Of a stretch of 8,132 bases of DNA, positions 1 to 6,812 are shown one piece after another. Source of the stretch: an uncultured Collinsella sp. (lineage in GTDB: Bacteria > Actinomycetota > Coriobacteriia > Coriobacteriales > Coriobacteriaceae). The translations under genes and the position numbers were made by a program. Numbering within the stretch: position 1 is the first letter of the stretch; each line of letters starts with the position of its first letter. The DNA lies in contig URVF01000065.1 in the NCBI GenBank assembly GCA_900551185.1, positions 1 to 8,132 of the forward strand. Direction: 5' to 3'. Under the pieces are notes generated by a model. It was not told the DNA's origin and searched no databases. It saw only the letters and a program-made list of their open reading frames with translations.

Positions 1-46
1 AGATCATGCCTAGTCTCGTGGGCTCGGAGATGTGTATAAGAGACAG
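1..46 (+). other. Nextera i7 adapter with barcode (library artefact)
   Basis: This is not biological sequence. Bases 13..46 match the Illumina Nextera read-2 adapter, ending in the 19-bp transposon mosaic end at 28..46 (AGATGTGTATAAGAGACAG). Bases 5..12 (CATGCCTA) match the i7 index known as N706 in adapter orientation, and bases 1..4 (AGAT) match the end of the P7 primer. Translated in frame with the first gene, it produces a false N-terminus containing the peptide MCIRDR, which should be trimmed from any protein record. Confidence 0.98.
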
Positions 47-1823
47 GATTAAGAGCGAGCCTAACTGCCTGCTCGCCGGCGATCGCTGCCCTTGTCTGCG
101 TCAGTCGAGTCTTGAGGCTTTGGCAGACTCCGATGAGGTGTCGGAGCAACTGCTCAACGATGGTGTTGAGTACCGCGCTCGCCTACGCCCTCTAAAGGTC
201 GAGGGTGAGCCTCGTGTCTTGCTGATGGTGCGTCCAATCGATGAACAAGAGGCTGCAGAAGAGGACCTTGTCTACACCGACGTGCTGACGAGTGTGCGCA
301 ATCGCCGATATTACGAGGAAAAGCTCCGTAGCGCCCGCATGAAGGCCGGCGTTGCGGTGATCGACCTTGACGATTTTAGGGTCTTCAACGATACGTGTGG
401 CCGTCATGCCGGCGACCTTGCGCTCGGTGCCGTGGCGACAGCCATACGCAGCGGTATTCGTTCGACTGACGAACTTGTGCGCTATGGCTGCGACAAGTTT
501 GTGGCCGTCATGCCCGATATTCCCTCCGATGACTTCGCCCGTCGCCTGCGTCAGGTATCCGATGCCGTTCGTTCCGCGTTTATTCCGGGCCATGAGCACG
601 TGAGCTTGACGGCATGTGTTGGTGGCGTTCGCATTCATGGCGAGACGGTTGATGAGGGCGTTGGCCGCGCTGTCCAGTTGCTGAGCCGTGCCAAGGCAAA
701 AGCCGGTACGGTCGTGACCGATGGCGATTTCATCGAGGCCTTCCAAAACGAAAAGCCTTTGGTGCTTATCATCGATGACTCCGAGATGAACCGAGCCATT
801 CTCAACGAGATGCTCAAGGACGAGTATTGCATCCTCGAGGCTGATAACGGTCGTACGGCGCTCGATATGGTCGACCGCTATGGCGATGAGTTGTCGCTCG
901 TGCTACTGGACATTGTCATGCCGGACGTGAGCGGCTTTGAGGTGCTGGCCGATCTGTCGCGCCGATCGGTTGTTGACAATCTGCCTGTCATCATGATTTC
1001 GAGTGAAGAATCCGACGATGTGGTTCTGCGTGCGTACGAGCTGGGCGCCTCGGACTATATCAGCCGCCCGTTTGACGCCCGTGTCGTGCGCCGTCGTGTA
1101 AGCAACACTATCCGTCTGTACGCCAAACAGCGCCGCCTGACGAGCCTGCTGTCCCAGCAGTACAACGAGCGCGTCAAGAACAGTCGCATGCTCATCGACA
1201 TCATGGCCGGTGTCATGGAACTTCGCAATGGCGAGAGCGGCAGGCACGTTACGAATATCGAAAAGCTGACCGAGCTGCTGCTTGGCTGTCTGGTCCAGCG
1301 TAGCGACACCATTTCCCTCGACAACGAGGAACGCTCCACGATTGCCCTGGCTTCGGCGCTGCACGATATCGGCAAGATGGCGATTGACGATGCGATCCTC
1401 AACAAACCCGGGCGCCTTACGCCCGAGGAGTTCGAGATTATGAAGACGCATACCACGATCGGTGCCGACATGTTGCTTGAGCTGGGCCGCCATCACGTCG
1501 GCAATGCGCTTATGGAATATGCGTACCAGATTGCGCGTTGGCATCACGAGCGCTGGGACGGCAAGGGCTATCCCGATGGCCTTAAGGGCGACGATATTCC
1601 CATTGCCGCACAGGTGGTTTCGGTGGCCGACGTGTACGATGCTCTGACGAGCGTGCGCGTGTACAAGGACGCTATCCCGCACAAGGAGGCGATCCAGATG
1701 ATCCTGAACGGTAAGTGCGGCACCTTTAACCCGCTGTTGCTCGACTGCCTGCTCGAGGTGCAAGACCGTATTGCCGAGACGTTGGCACGCCCCTCCGACG
1801 TCGTCGCGTTTCCCACGATCTAG
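47..1823 (+). CDS. PAS-like/degenerate GGDEF–receiver–HD-GYP c-di-GMP signalling protein (5' truncated)
   Basis: Cytoplasmic hybrid signalling protein whose likely output is hydrolysis of cyclic di-GMP. The 5' end is cut by the contig edge; the in-frame ATG at 6 is adapter. Residue numbers count from that ATG. Residues 15 to about 85 look like the tail of a PAS-type sensor with a CPC cysteine pair. A GGDEF domain follows (about 90-240), with DLDDF and ND motifs, but the signature is GCDKF (161-165) instead of GGDEF, so cyclase activity is doubtful. The c-di-GMP-binding I-site RxxD is kept at 152-155, five residues before the signature. A receiver domain (about 252-375) has acidic D257/D258, phospho-acceptor D302 and S332, but Arg354 where Lys is usual. 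The HD-GYP domain (about 390-600) is intact: HD at 453-454 (HDIGK), HH at 513-514, GYP at 521-523, and a VADVYDALTS segment. The HPt gene begins 23 bp downstream. Domain calls are firm; the direction of signal flow is inference. Confidence 0.93.
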
Positions 1824-1830
1824 TTTGACC

Positions 1831-1837
1831 AAAGGAG
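1831..1837 (+). promoter_or_regulatory. Ribosome binding site of the HPt gene
   Basis: AAAGGAG lies nine bases before the ATG at 1847. It supports that start over the in-frame ATG three codons later, and shows that the HPt protein is translated independently despite the short intergenic gap. Confidence 0.8.
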
Positions 1838-1846
1838 TTTTAATCC

Positions 1847-2203
1847 ATGATTTCCATGCGTGAGGCGTATGAGAAGATCGGCGCCAATTATGATGACGCG
1901 TGCGCTCGGCTGATGGGCGGGGAAATGCTTGCCCGCTTTGCCCTCAAGTTTTTGGATGACGAGAGCATGGACAAGCTGGAGGCTGCCATGGCGGCGGGAG
2001 ACGCCGAGAGCGCGTTTATGGCAGCGCATACGCTCAAAGGCGTGAGCCAGAACCTGGGATTCGATAATCTGTACGAGCCGGCGGTCGTGGTGACCGAGGC
2101 GCTGCGCGGCGCCGATGCCGTTGACGGCGCTCGTGAGGGAATGCATGCGCTGCAGCAGCAATATGCGGCTACGATGTCGGCCCTGCGCGAGGCGGCTGAA
2201 TAA
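1847..2203 (+). CDS. Histidine phosphotransfer (HPt) domain protein
   Basis: A 118-residue single-domain phosphotransfer protein that would shuttle a phosphoryl group between a hybrid histidine kinase and a response-regulator receiver. The signature is AHTLKGVSQNLG, with the phospho-accepting histidine at residue 61 and the usual lysine two residues before the glycine. The rest is predicted amphipathic helix, as expected of an HPt four-helix bundle, and there is no membrane segment. The size is typical of a free-standing HPt module. It follows the receiver/HD-GYP gene by 23 bp, has its own strong ribosome binding site, and is followed by a terminator, so it is the last gene of that operon. 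The obvious partner is the neighbouring receiver, but this is inferred from adjacency. No histidine kinase is in the window; it may lie upstream of the contig edge or elsewhere. Confidence 0.9.
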   Translation: MISMREAYEKIGANYDDACARLMGGEMLARFALKFLDDESMDKLEAAMAAGDAESAFMAAHTLKGVSQNLGFDNLYEPAVVVTEALRGADAVDGAREGMHALQQQYAATMSALREAAE

Positions 2204-2246
2204 GGGCTTGCGGGCTTTGGGCTGTGTGCCCCGGCCACATATAGGT

Positions 2247-2291
2247 AAAAGGGCGCCCCGCCGGGCCATGTGGTCGGCGAGGCGCCCTTTT
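2247..2291. terminator. Bidirectional intrinsic terminator between convergent operons
   Basis: Arms 2247..2257 (AAAAGGGCGCC) and 2281..2291 (GGCGCCCTTTT) pair perfectly. After one C·A mismatch the stem continues with 2259..2263 against 2275..2279. The run of T follows on the + strand, and the run of A at 2247..2250 gives a T run on the - strand. It lies 43 bp after the HPt stop and 19 bp after the hydrolase stop on the other strand, so one hairpin can end both units. Confidence 0.9.
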
Positions 2292-2310
2292 GTGTTGTGC
2301 TGTCCGTGAA

Positions 2311-3120
2311 TTAACGGGCCTGCTTAACCTTTGCCGCTGCCTCGACAAACGACTTCCACAGGTTAAAGTCGGTCTCGAGCGTCTTCCACGTGTACTCAGG
2401 GTGCCATTGCACGCCTAGACAGAATGGCTGGCCTTCGACTTCGATGCACTCGGGAACGCCGTCGGTTGCCTTGGCGACCAAGCGCGTGCTCTTACCCAGA
2501 CGATCGACGCAGCAGTGGTGCGCGGAGTTGGTCTGGATCAGCCTGTGCCCGCCAACCGCGCGCTCCAGCAGCGAGCCCGGCATGACCTCGACGGGATGCA
2601 CGGGGTCGTTGAGCACGTGGGTATGGCGCCACTGCGTGCGGCCCTCGTGAGCGCCCAGGCTCGGCACGTCCATGCACAGGGTGCCGCCAGTGGCGACATT
2701 GAGCAGCTGCGTGCCGCGGCAGGTGGTAAAGAGCGGCTTCTTGGCGCGAAGCACCTCGTTAACCAGCTTAAACTCAAAACGGTCGCGAATCTCGCAGCAC
2801 AGCGTGGGATCGTAAGGACGCTCGTCGCCCCAACGTTTGGGGTTGACGTCCGGGCCGCCGGGAATGGCGATGCCGTCGGCGATATCGACGTAATGACGGA
2901 TGACCTCAATGTCCTCGGTGATGGACATCTGCAGCGGCAGGCCGCCGGCGGCAAGGATGGCATCGACAAAGACACTTGCGATTTCCTCGTTGGGGGAGAG
3001 CATCTCGGTTAAAAACGGCTCTGCCTCTTCCCAGCGCGGTGCGACGAGGATGAGTGGGCGGTCGGCGGGGGCGACGTCGACGTGCGGGGTGTAGGACGAT
3101 GAAGTACGAGTTCCGATCAT
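2311..3120 (-). CDS. Class I glutamine amidotransferase-like gamma-glutamyl hydrolase (peptidase C26 family)
   Basis: Cytoplasmic hydrolase of the gamma-glutamyl-GABA hydrolase (PuuD-like) family, which cleaves gamma-glutamyl amide bonds with a Cys-His-Glu triad. From the chosen ATG it is 269 residues, close to the family's usual 230-270. Visible motifs are the PGGPDVNP loop, nucleophile Cys134 in TTCRGTQLLN, the NSAHH motif, and His240/Glu242 in GVQWHPE. An upstream TTG at 3201 would add 27 residues (proline- and cysteine-containing, unlike the family), so I prefer the ATG at 3120, although no strong ribosome binding site precedes it. It follows the importer ATPase by 86 bp on the same strand and ends at a shared terminator, so it is probably the last operon gene. 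A weak internal promoter is possible (TTGCCA, 17 bp, TAACGT, from about 3202 to 3173). The true substrate (gamma-Glu-GABA, a gamma-glutamyl peptide or another amide) cannot be read from the sequence. Confidence 0.9.
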   Translation of the reverse strand: MIGTRTSSSYTPHVDVAPADRPLILVAPRWEEAEPFLTEMLSPNEEIASVFVDAILAAGGLPLQMSITEDIEVIRHYVDIADGIAIPGGPDVNPKRWGDERPYDPTLCCEIRDRFEFKLVNEVLRAKKPLFTTCRGTQLLNVATGGTLCMDVPSLGAHEGRTQWRHTHVLNDPVHPVEVMPGSLLERAVGGHRLIQTNSAHHCCVDRLGKSTRLVAKATDGVPECIEVEGQPFCLGVQWHPEYTWKTLETDFNLWKSFVEAAAKVKQAR

Positions 3121-3187
3121 AGGCGTTGCTTTCGAATCCGGGTGGACATGGCACAGGGGTGGCGCGGGGCAAACGTTACTGAAGAAT

Positions 3188-3201
3188 TTGCCCGCTGGCA
3201 A
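3188..3201 (-). other. Small hairpin after the ATPase stop codon
   Basis: A perfect 5-bp inverted repeat (TTGCC and GGCAA) with a 4-base loop starts six bases after the ATPase stop codon. On the - strand it is followed only by AATTCTTC, not a good T run. It is at best a weak terminator or an mRNA 3'-end stabiliser between the ATPase and the hydrolase. Confidence 0.3.
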
Positions 3202-3206
3202 TTGGG

Positions 3207-3971
3207 TTAGTGGCCCTTGATGGAGTTGAGGAAGTCCTGGGCGCGCTTGGTCTGGGGATGGTCGAAGAACTCGTCGGGCGTGCCGGTTTCCACGATCTGG
3301 CCGTCGGCCATAAACACGACGCGGTCGGCCACGCGGCGGGCAAAGTTCATCTCGTGCGTGATGACGATCATCGTCATGCCCTGCTGGGCCAGGCGGACCA
3401 TGACCTCGAGCACCTCGTTGATCATCTCGGGGTCAAGGGCGCTCGTGGGCTCGTCAAAGAGCATGGCCTTGGGTTGCATGGCAAGCGAGCGGGCGATGGC
3501 TACGCGCTGTTGCTGGCCGCCCGAGAGCTGTGCGGGCACCTTATCGGCCTGCTCGGCCACGCCCACGCGGCTCAGCAGGTCCATGGCGCGCTCACGGGCC
3601 TCGTCCTTGGACACGCCCAGCACGTCGACCGGCCCCAGCATGACGTTCTGCAGTACGGTCATATGTGCGAACAGGTTGAACTGTTGAAACACCATGCCCA
3701 GCTCGGCACGCATGCGGGCAAGATCCTTGCCTTCCTGCGGCAGGGGCTCGCCCTCGATGAGGATCTCGCCCGAGTCGATGGTTTCCAGGCGGTTGATGGT
3801 GCGGCACATGGTCGACTTGCCCGAGCCCGAGGGGCCAATCACCACGACGACCTCGCCGCGGTCGACCGAGAGATTGATGTCGTTGAGGACATGCAGATCG
3901 CCATAGTGCTTATCGACGTGCCTGAGCTCGATCAGCGGCTGATTGCCGGTGGAAGAGGTGCTCTGTGCCAT
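3207..3971 (-). CDS. Polar amino-acid ABC transporter ATP-binding protein (GlnQ/GluA type)
   Basis: Nucleotide-binding subunit that powers import of a polar amino acid, working as a dimer on the cytoplasmic face of the two permeases. At 254 residues it is a normal length. All motifs are intact: Walker A GPSGSGKST (46-54), Q-loop FQQFNLF with Gln96/Gln97, signature LSGGQQQR (149-156), Walker B MLFDEP (170-175) with catalytic Glu174, D-loop SALD, and switch His206 in ITHEM. The sequence style is that of the glutamine/glutamate subfamily. The ATG at 3971 is preceded by AAGGAG (3981..3986) at nine bases, which fixes the start. It lies 36 bp after the second permease in the same direction, in the order binding protein, permease, permease, ATPase. 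Substrate specificity is not set by this subunit. Confidence 0.97.
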   Translation of the reverse strand: MAQSTSSTGNQPLIELRHVDKHYGDLHVLNDINLSVDRGEVVVVIGPSGSGKSTMCRTINRLETIDSGEILIEGEPLPQEGKDLARMRAELGMVFQQFNLFAHMTVLQNVMLGPVDVLGVSKDEARERAMDLLSRVGVAEQADKVPAQLSGGQQQRVAIARSLAMQPKAMLFDEPTSALDPEMINEVLEVMVRLAQQGMTMIVITHEMNFARRVADRVVFMADGQIVETGTPDEFFDHPQTKRAQDFLNSIKGH

Positions 3972-4007
3972 GGTGCTCGGCTCCTTATGACTAGAAATGG
4001 TAAAGCG

Positions 4008-4841
4008 TTAGCGGATGATGGTCGCGCCGGTCTTGTGCGAAACATAGACAGCGGCCTTGTTGATCGCGACGTTGATGAGGATGTAGATGACCGCGATTAC
4101 CAGGTAGACCGATACGAGTGCATCATAGTTGGTAATGAGCACGCGGGCATTTTGCATCAGGTCGGGATAGCTCACCACGTAGGCGACGGTGGTGTCCTTG
4201 ACCACGACTACGAGCTGAGAAATCAACGACGGGATAATAAACCGAATCGCCTGGGGCAATACGATTTTAAAGGTGATTTTAGCCTTGGAGAGACCGAGCG
4301 CCTGGGCCGCCTCGACCTGCCCGCGCGGTACGGCGTTGACGCCGGCGCGGAAGATCTCGGCAAGTACGCCGGCGGCAGCGAGCGCGACGGGAAGCGTGAG
4401 CATCCAAAACGACGGCAGCGCGATCTTGTACTGGGGCAGCACCAAAAAGAAGAAGTAGATGAACAGCAGGCTTGGCACACCGCGGAAGAAATCGGTGAGC
4501 ACGCGGCAGACCAGCTGCAGCGGCTTAATGTCGCTGGTACGGCCGAGCATAAGGGCTAAGCCCAGCACCAGCGCGATGGCGCCAGCGGTGAGTGCGACTT
4601 TAACGGTGCCCTCAAAGCCGGCAAGCAAGAACTTCCAGGTGGTGAGATGCGTAAAGAAATACCAGTAGTGGACCGAAAGCTGACCGGTCACATAAAAGCG
4701 CTGCAGTACCAGAGCGATGAGCGCGGCCACGGCAACGAGCGAAATGGCGGTGCCGATGCGAATCTTGGCGAGCATCTTGGGGCCGGGAGCCTCGTAGAGC
4801 GCATCGCGCATGGTAAGTGCAGGGGAGGAATGCTTGTTCAT
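4008..4841 (-). CDS. Amino-acid ABC transporter permease, second subunit (HisM/GluD type)
   Basis: Integral membrane subunit of the amino-acid importer, pairing with the product of the gene just upstream to form the channel. At 277 residues it is the longer of the two, with an N-terminal extension and an extra first membrane segment (about 30-48); further segments lie near 78-100, 123-137, 145-161, 200-217 and 241-262. The EAA coupling loop that docks on the ATPase is clear (QVEAAQALGLSKAKITFK, 175-192). The following LPQA and KDTTVAYVVS segments are typical of glutamate/glutamine permeases. Its ATG overlaps the TGA of the first permease in an ATGA (4838..4841), implying translational coupling and a matched ratio of the two subunits. 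The unequal permease lengths resemble the actinobacterial GluC/GluD pair, so glutamate or a related amino acid is the likely substrate, by inference. Confidence 0.95.
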   Translation of the reverse strand: MNKHSSPALTMRDALYEAPGPKMLAKIRIGTAISLVAVAALIALVLQRFYVTGQLSVHYWYFFTHLTTWKFLLAGFEGTVKVALTAGAIALVLGLALMLGRTSDIKPLQLVCRVLTDFFRGVPSLLFIYFFFLVLPQYKIALPSFWMLTLPVALAAAGVLAEIFRAGVNAVPRGQVEAAQALGLSKAKITFKIVLPQAIRFIIPSLISQLVVVVKDTTVAYVVSYPDLMQNARVLITNYDALVSVYLVIAVIYILINVAINKAAVYVSHKTGATIIR

Positions 4842-5497
4842 CGGAGGATCCTCACCTTCTTATCGATATAGTTGCCAATGTGGCTCACCACAAAGGCCGT
4901 GCCCAGGTAGCCGAGCGCCGAGATAAAGAACGCGGCGACGCCGCCGAGCGAGCGCGTGTTAATGTAGCTCACCACGCCGGTGAGCTCCTGCGGCTTAAGC
5001 GGCACCTGGCTGCCGAGCGCAGTGGTGAGCATGACGGCGATAAAGAGGTTGGTCATGGGCAGCACGCTCGAGCGCAGCGCCTGCGGAATCACGATCTTGG
5101 CGAGGATGCGGTTAAAGCTCATGCCCAGCGAGCGGGCGGCTTCCACCTGGCCAACGCCGACGGTGTTGATGCCGCTCATAAAGTTCTCGGAGCCAAAGGC
5201 CGAGCCCAAAAGGACCGTGGCGACGATAACGCAGGTGCGGTAGGGCAGGACGACCTTGAGCGGCGGCAGCGCGTAGACGACGATGATAAGCAGCGCGATG
5301 CCAGGGATGTTACGGAAGACCTGGACATACAGGTCGCCAAAGACGCGCAGCGGCTTGAGCGGCGACACGCGCATCACGGTGACGGCGACGGCCAGCACCA
5401 TGGCGATGGCAAACGATTCGAGCGTCATACCCCAGGTTGCTAGCAGCGCGTCGATATAGTTCTGGCCATAGAGCGACCAGAGTTCGGAGAGACTCAT
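4838..5497 (-). CDS. Amino-acid ABC transporter permease, first subunit (HisQ/GluC type)
   Basis: Integral membrane subunit of the importer, 219 residues, the usual size of the short permease. Hydrophobic segments lie at about 21-43, 66-84, 88-105, 146-165 and 186-206, giving the expected five-segment core. The EAA loop is QVEAARSLGMSFNRILA (117-133), followed by IPQALR. The start ATG at 5497 has GGGAGG (5503..5508) five bases upstream. Its stop overlaps the start of the second permease. It is separated from the binding-protein gene by 138 bp containing a hairpin, the usual arrangement for making much more binding protein than membrane complex. No key element is missing. Confidence 0.95.
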   Translation of the reverse strand: MSLSELWSLYGQNYIDALLATWGMTLESFAIAMVLAVAVTVMRVSPLKPLRVFGDLYVQVFRNIPGIALLIIVVYALPPLKVVLPYRTCVIVATVLLGSAFGSENFMSGINTVGVGQVEAARSLGMSFNRILAKIVIPQALRSSVLPMTNLFIAVMLTTALGSQVPLKPQELTGVVSYINTRSLGGVAAFFISALGYLGTAFVVSHIGNYIDKKVRILR

Positions 5498-5521
5498 GCG
5501 GACCTCCCGCCGATAAGGAAA

Positions 5522-5547
5522 GGGGCTCCCGTGTGTACGGAAGCCCC
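5522..5547 (-). terminator. Attenuator-like hairpin between binding-protein and permease genes
   Basis: GGGGCT (5522..5527) pairs with AGCCCC (5542..5547). After a C·A mismatch, CCGT (5529..5532) pairs with ACGG (5537..5540) around a GTGT loop. On the - strand the stem is followed by TTTCCTTA, a broken T run, so read-through is expected. This would let the binding-protein mRNA accumulate above the permease/ATPase mRNA. The remaining intergenic sequence (5548..5635) shows no gene I can support. Confidence 0.65.
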
Positions 5548-5635
5548 GACAACTCAGTGAGGAAACAGTTTACCGCAATAAAGCGTATCATGCGTTTCCA
5601 TATGGTTTCGTTGCGGCCGTTACCAGGCTCGTTGC

Positions 5636-6631
5636 CTAGGCGCCGATCTCGGGCAGCTCGGGAACGTTGGTGTCGCCCGTACGGTCGCCGATGCAGATCT
5701 GCCACAGCTTGGTCCAGGTGCCGTCGTCCTCGATCTTCTTAAGGAAGTCGTTGACAAAGGCGACGCCGTCGGAATCGAGCGGCAGGCCGATGCCGTAGGG
5801 CTCCTTGCTGCCGAAGGGCTTGCCGGCGATCTTGTACTTGCCGGGCTCGCGGACCAGGGCGCTCTGCTGCATGTTGTTATCGATGACGTAGGCGTCAACG
5901 CGACCCTGCTGGAGTGCCTGGCGGGCCTCCTCGTCGGTCTTGAACTCCTGTTGGCTGGCCTTGGGAGCGAACTCCTCCAGGATGGCGGGGCCGTTGGAGC
6001 CGGACTGGACGGCGACGTTCTTGTCGGCCAGGTCGTCGACGCTCTTGATGTCGTCGTTATCGGCGAGCACCAGGATGGCCTGCTGCGTGTAGTAGTAGGG
6101 GCCGGCGAAGGAGACGAGCTTCTTGCGCTCGTCAGTGATGGTGTAGGTGGCAAAGACGGCGTCGACCTGGCCGTTCTGCAGGACGGACTCGCGTGTGTCC
6201 GAGGTCACCTGGGTGATCTCGACCTTGTTCTCGCCCAGAATGTAGTTGGACAGGAGCTGTGCGATACCGGCGTCGAAGCCGCGGGTCTGACCGTCTTTCT
6301 CGTTGAGGAGGGAGAAGAGCGTGGAGGTCTGAACGCCACCGATCTTAAAGACGCCGGCGTCCTTGACGGCCGTGGCCCAGGTGCTGGCGGCGATGGCGTC
6401 GTCATCGGCCTTGGGGCCGTTGTCGACGAGCTTGTCGAATGCCTTGGCATCGAGCGTAGCGGAAACCTCGGTATCCTCGGAGCCCTTGGAGGAGCCGGCG
6501 GCGGAACCCTTGTCGGCCTCGGCGCTGGTGTCGGAGCAGCCGGCAAGACCAAGGCCGGCGACGGTTGCGAAGGTAGCGGCGACAAAGCCGCGGCGGTCGA
6601 GAACGACCTGCTGGGAGAGGTTCTTGCTCAT
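5636..6631 (-). CDS. Amino-acid ABC transporter substrate-binding lipoprotein (GluB type)
   Basis: Extracytoplasmic, membrane-anchored receptor that captures the amino acid and delivers it to the permeases; 331 residues. The N-terminus has DRRGF (12-16), a hydrophobic stretch, and the lipobox LAGC with the lipidated cysteine at residue 32. The twin arginine makes Tat export possible, though Sec is not excluded. A Ser/Gly/Ala/Glu-rich linker (about 33-60) follows. The family 3 solute-binding fold runs from about 80 to the end, with GFDAGIAQ, the TYTITDERKK segment before FAGPYYYTQQ, and a C-terminal GTWTKLW. The ATG at 6631 has AAAGGTG (6639..6645) seven bases upstream, and a good promoter lies just beyond. 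It is the first gene of the importer operon. Similarity in style to actinobacterial GluB suggests glutamate or glutamine; ligand identity is inference. Confidence 0.95.
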   Translation of the reverse strand: MSKNLSQQVVLDRRGFVAATFATVAGLGLAGCSDTSAEADKGSAAGSSKGSEDTEVSATLDAKAFDKLVDNGPKADDDAIAASTWATAVKDAGVFKIGGVQTSTLFSLLNEKDGQTRGFDAGIAQLLSNYILGENKVEITQVTSDTRESVLQNGQVDAVFATYTITDERKKLVSFAGPYYYTQQAILVLADNDDIKSVDDLADKNVAVQSGSNGPAILEEFAPKASQQEFKTDEEARQALQQGRVDAYVIDNNMQQSALVREPGKYKIAGKPFGSKEPYGIGLPLDSDGVAFVNDFLKKIEDDGTWTKLWQICIGDRTGDTNVPELPEIGA

Positions 6632-6674
6632 GGTAGAACACCTTTCTCAATAAAATCCCTAGCGGTTGAGTAGA

Positions 6675-6704
6675 GTTATACCCTATCGCGCTCAAATGGG
6701 TCAA
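6675..6704 (-). promoter_or_regulatory. Sigma-70-type promoter of the importer operon
   Basis: On the - strand, TTGACC (6704..6699) and TATAAC (6680..6675) are separated by 18 bp. They match the -35 and -10 consensus at five of six positions each. Transcription would start near 6667, giving a leader of about 35 bases before the binding-protein ATG. That is too short for a riboswitch, so control is likely at initiation. A GGTA/TACC inverted repeat sits about 30 bp upstream (near 6737..6750) and could be an operator, which is speculative. Confidence 0.7.
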
Positions 6705-6750
6705 CACGAAATAACTCAGAAACATACTTACCTTATGGGTAATTCTACCT

Positions 6751-6778
6751 ACCAAAAAGGGACAGGCACCTTTGTGGT
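6751..6778. repeat. REP-like hairpin with GACAGGCA loop
   Basis: ACCAAAAAGG (6751..6760) and CCTTTGTGGT (6769..6778) are inverted repeats matching at nine of ten positions, around the loop GACAGGCA. Short hairpins with a GACAGGCACC core recur between genes in various bacteria and are often discussed with REP-associated tyrosine transposases; I recall this pattern but cannot confirm it here. A second perfect 6-bp inverted repeat (GCAGCG/CGCTGC, 6792..6797 and 6806..6811) lies just to the right. Neither is followed by a T run suited to termination. Confidence 0.5.
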
Positions 6779-6812
6779 GGTTCTGACCGATGCAGCGGCA
6801 TGTCTCGCTGCT

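Noticed and set aside
6..46. Start codon ATG at 6 as the true start of the signalling protein
   Set aside because: The ATG and the first 14 codons are barcode and adapter sequence; the real gene start lies off the contig.
903..1832. 309-codon open frame opposite the receiver/HD-GYP coding region
   Set aside because: It is antisense to motifs that are clearly real on the + strand (HDIGK, HH, GYP), and its translation resembles no family I know.
3121..3201. TTG at 3201 as the hydrolase start
   Set aside because: It is possible in frame, but the 27 added residues do not look like the family N-terminus and no good ribosome binding site precedes it; the ATG at 3120 gives a family-typical length.
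3210..4559. 449-codon open frame on the + strand opposite the ATPase and permease
   Set aside because: It is an antisense shadow of two well-conserved ABC transporter genes; long antisense frames are common in GC-rich DNA. It shows no domain and no ribosome binding site.
6632..6674. Riboswitch or leader peptide in the importer mRNA leader
   Set aside because: The predicted leader is only about 35 bases and has no stable fold or small ORF that I can support.
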